Assembly: GCF_029868745.1 (NCBI RefSeq)
Contig: NZ_JARWOP010000116.1
Location: forward strand, 1-35,423
Source of the DNA: Nocardia wallacei
Lineage (GTDB): Bacteria; Actinomycetota; Actinomycetes; Mycobacteriales; Mycobacteriaceae
Direction: 5' to 3'
Length of the DNA: 35,423 nt
Shown: positions 35,303-35,423 of the stretch, one piece after another
How positions within the stretch are numbered: the stretch's first letter is position 1
Layout of the letters: each line of letters opens with the position of its first letter
Translations under genes and position numbers: made by a program
Notes under the pieces: generated by a model
What the model was told of the DNA's origin: nothing
The model's input: the letters and a program-made list of their open reading frames with translations, nothing else
Database searches by the model: none

Positions 35303-35423
35303 TCAAGCCGCAGTTCTGATCGGGGCTGGTGCCTCGGTGGTGAACGTGCGGTTGTCGCGTACGAGCGCCCAGATGACGTCGATCAAACGGCGGGCCAGTG
35401 CGATGAGGGCTTGGGTGTGGATC
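35303..35423 (-). CDS. IS110-family transposase, C-terminal end (runs off the window)
   Basis: Only the last 39 codons are in view; the gene continues past the right edge. The translation includes IHTQALIALARRLIDVIW, followed by ALVRDNRTFTTEAPAP and a short end. This is the form of the C-terminal segment of the IS110-family transposases (transposase_20), where H-x-x-A-x-x-A-L-A-R-R-x-x-D-V-x-W is typical. Whether the rest is intact cannot be seen. It converges on the TetR gene with 5 bp between stops, so the end of the insertion sequence must be very close to, or inside, the TetR gene. Confidence 0.8.
   Translation of the reverse strand, partial: IHTQALIALARRLIDVIWALVRDNRTFTTEAPAPIRTAA

Overview
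The window is very GC-rich with strong G/C preference at third codon positions. Its backbone follows the Mycobacterium tuberculosis Rv2202c-Rv2220 region: adenosine kinase, ilvE, gcvT, leucyl aminopeptidase, dlaT/sucB, TIGR01777 epimerase, lipB, lipA, DUF4191, RDD protein, glnA1. Gene content, a GlnR-type operator before glnA and accessory families common in Nocardia and Rhodococcus (MpaB/DUF2236 protein, ECF42 sigma factor, F420/FMN PPOX protein) point to a mycolic-acid actinomycete, most likely Nocardia. This is inferred from gene order and protein families, not from a database search.

Layout. 1-399: no gene. 400-5204: sugar/adenosine kinase and an MBL-fold hydrolase on +, then a leftward GNAT-gcvT-ilvE run. 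5292-7707: a TetR regulator with an N-terminal Cys4 segment, whose probable operator covers its own start codon, then pepA. 7797-9839: divergent AraC regulator and peroxiredoxin-like gene, then an unrecognised 114-aa gene. 10171-18491: a rightward lipoate block (two-lipoyl E2, epimerase, GNAT, lipB, lipA), an EF-G2-type GTPase and the DUF4191 membrane protein. An RDD protein then faces it, and glnA follows with a GlnR box and a strong terminator.

From 20.9 kb on the region is accessory: a Phd/RelE-type toxin-antitoxin pair; a divergent SDR/TetR pair with two palindromes; an MpaB-family protein; an M20 peptidase; a monoglyceride-lipase-like hydrolase; a small stand-alone caspase-fold (CHAT-like) candidate; a DUF2334 deacetylase with a GT4 glycosyltransferase; a PPOX flavin/F420 protein with two palindromic operators; a DMT transporter; a lipoprotein zinc metallopeptidase; an ECF42 sigma factor with its DGPF/YCII partner; a divergent TetR; and the C-terminal end of an IS110-family transposase running off the right edge.

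How the genes work together. LipB moves octanoyl groups to lipoyl domains and LipA inserts sulfur. The E2 carries two such domains and GcvT belongs to the lipoate-dependent glycine cleavage system, so the core block concerns lipoate-dependent central metabolism next to nitrogen assimilation (glnA). The most unusual items are the caspase-fold candidate (26973-27542), the Cys4-TetR fusion with its start-codon operator, the twin palindromes upstream of the PPOX gene, and a possible 59-aa gene at 23080-23259. I did not find a clearly new multi-gene system.
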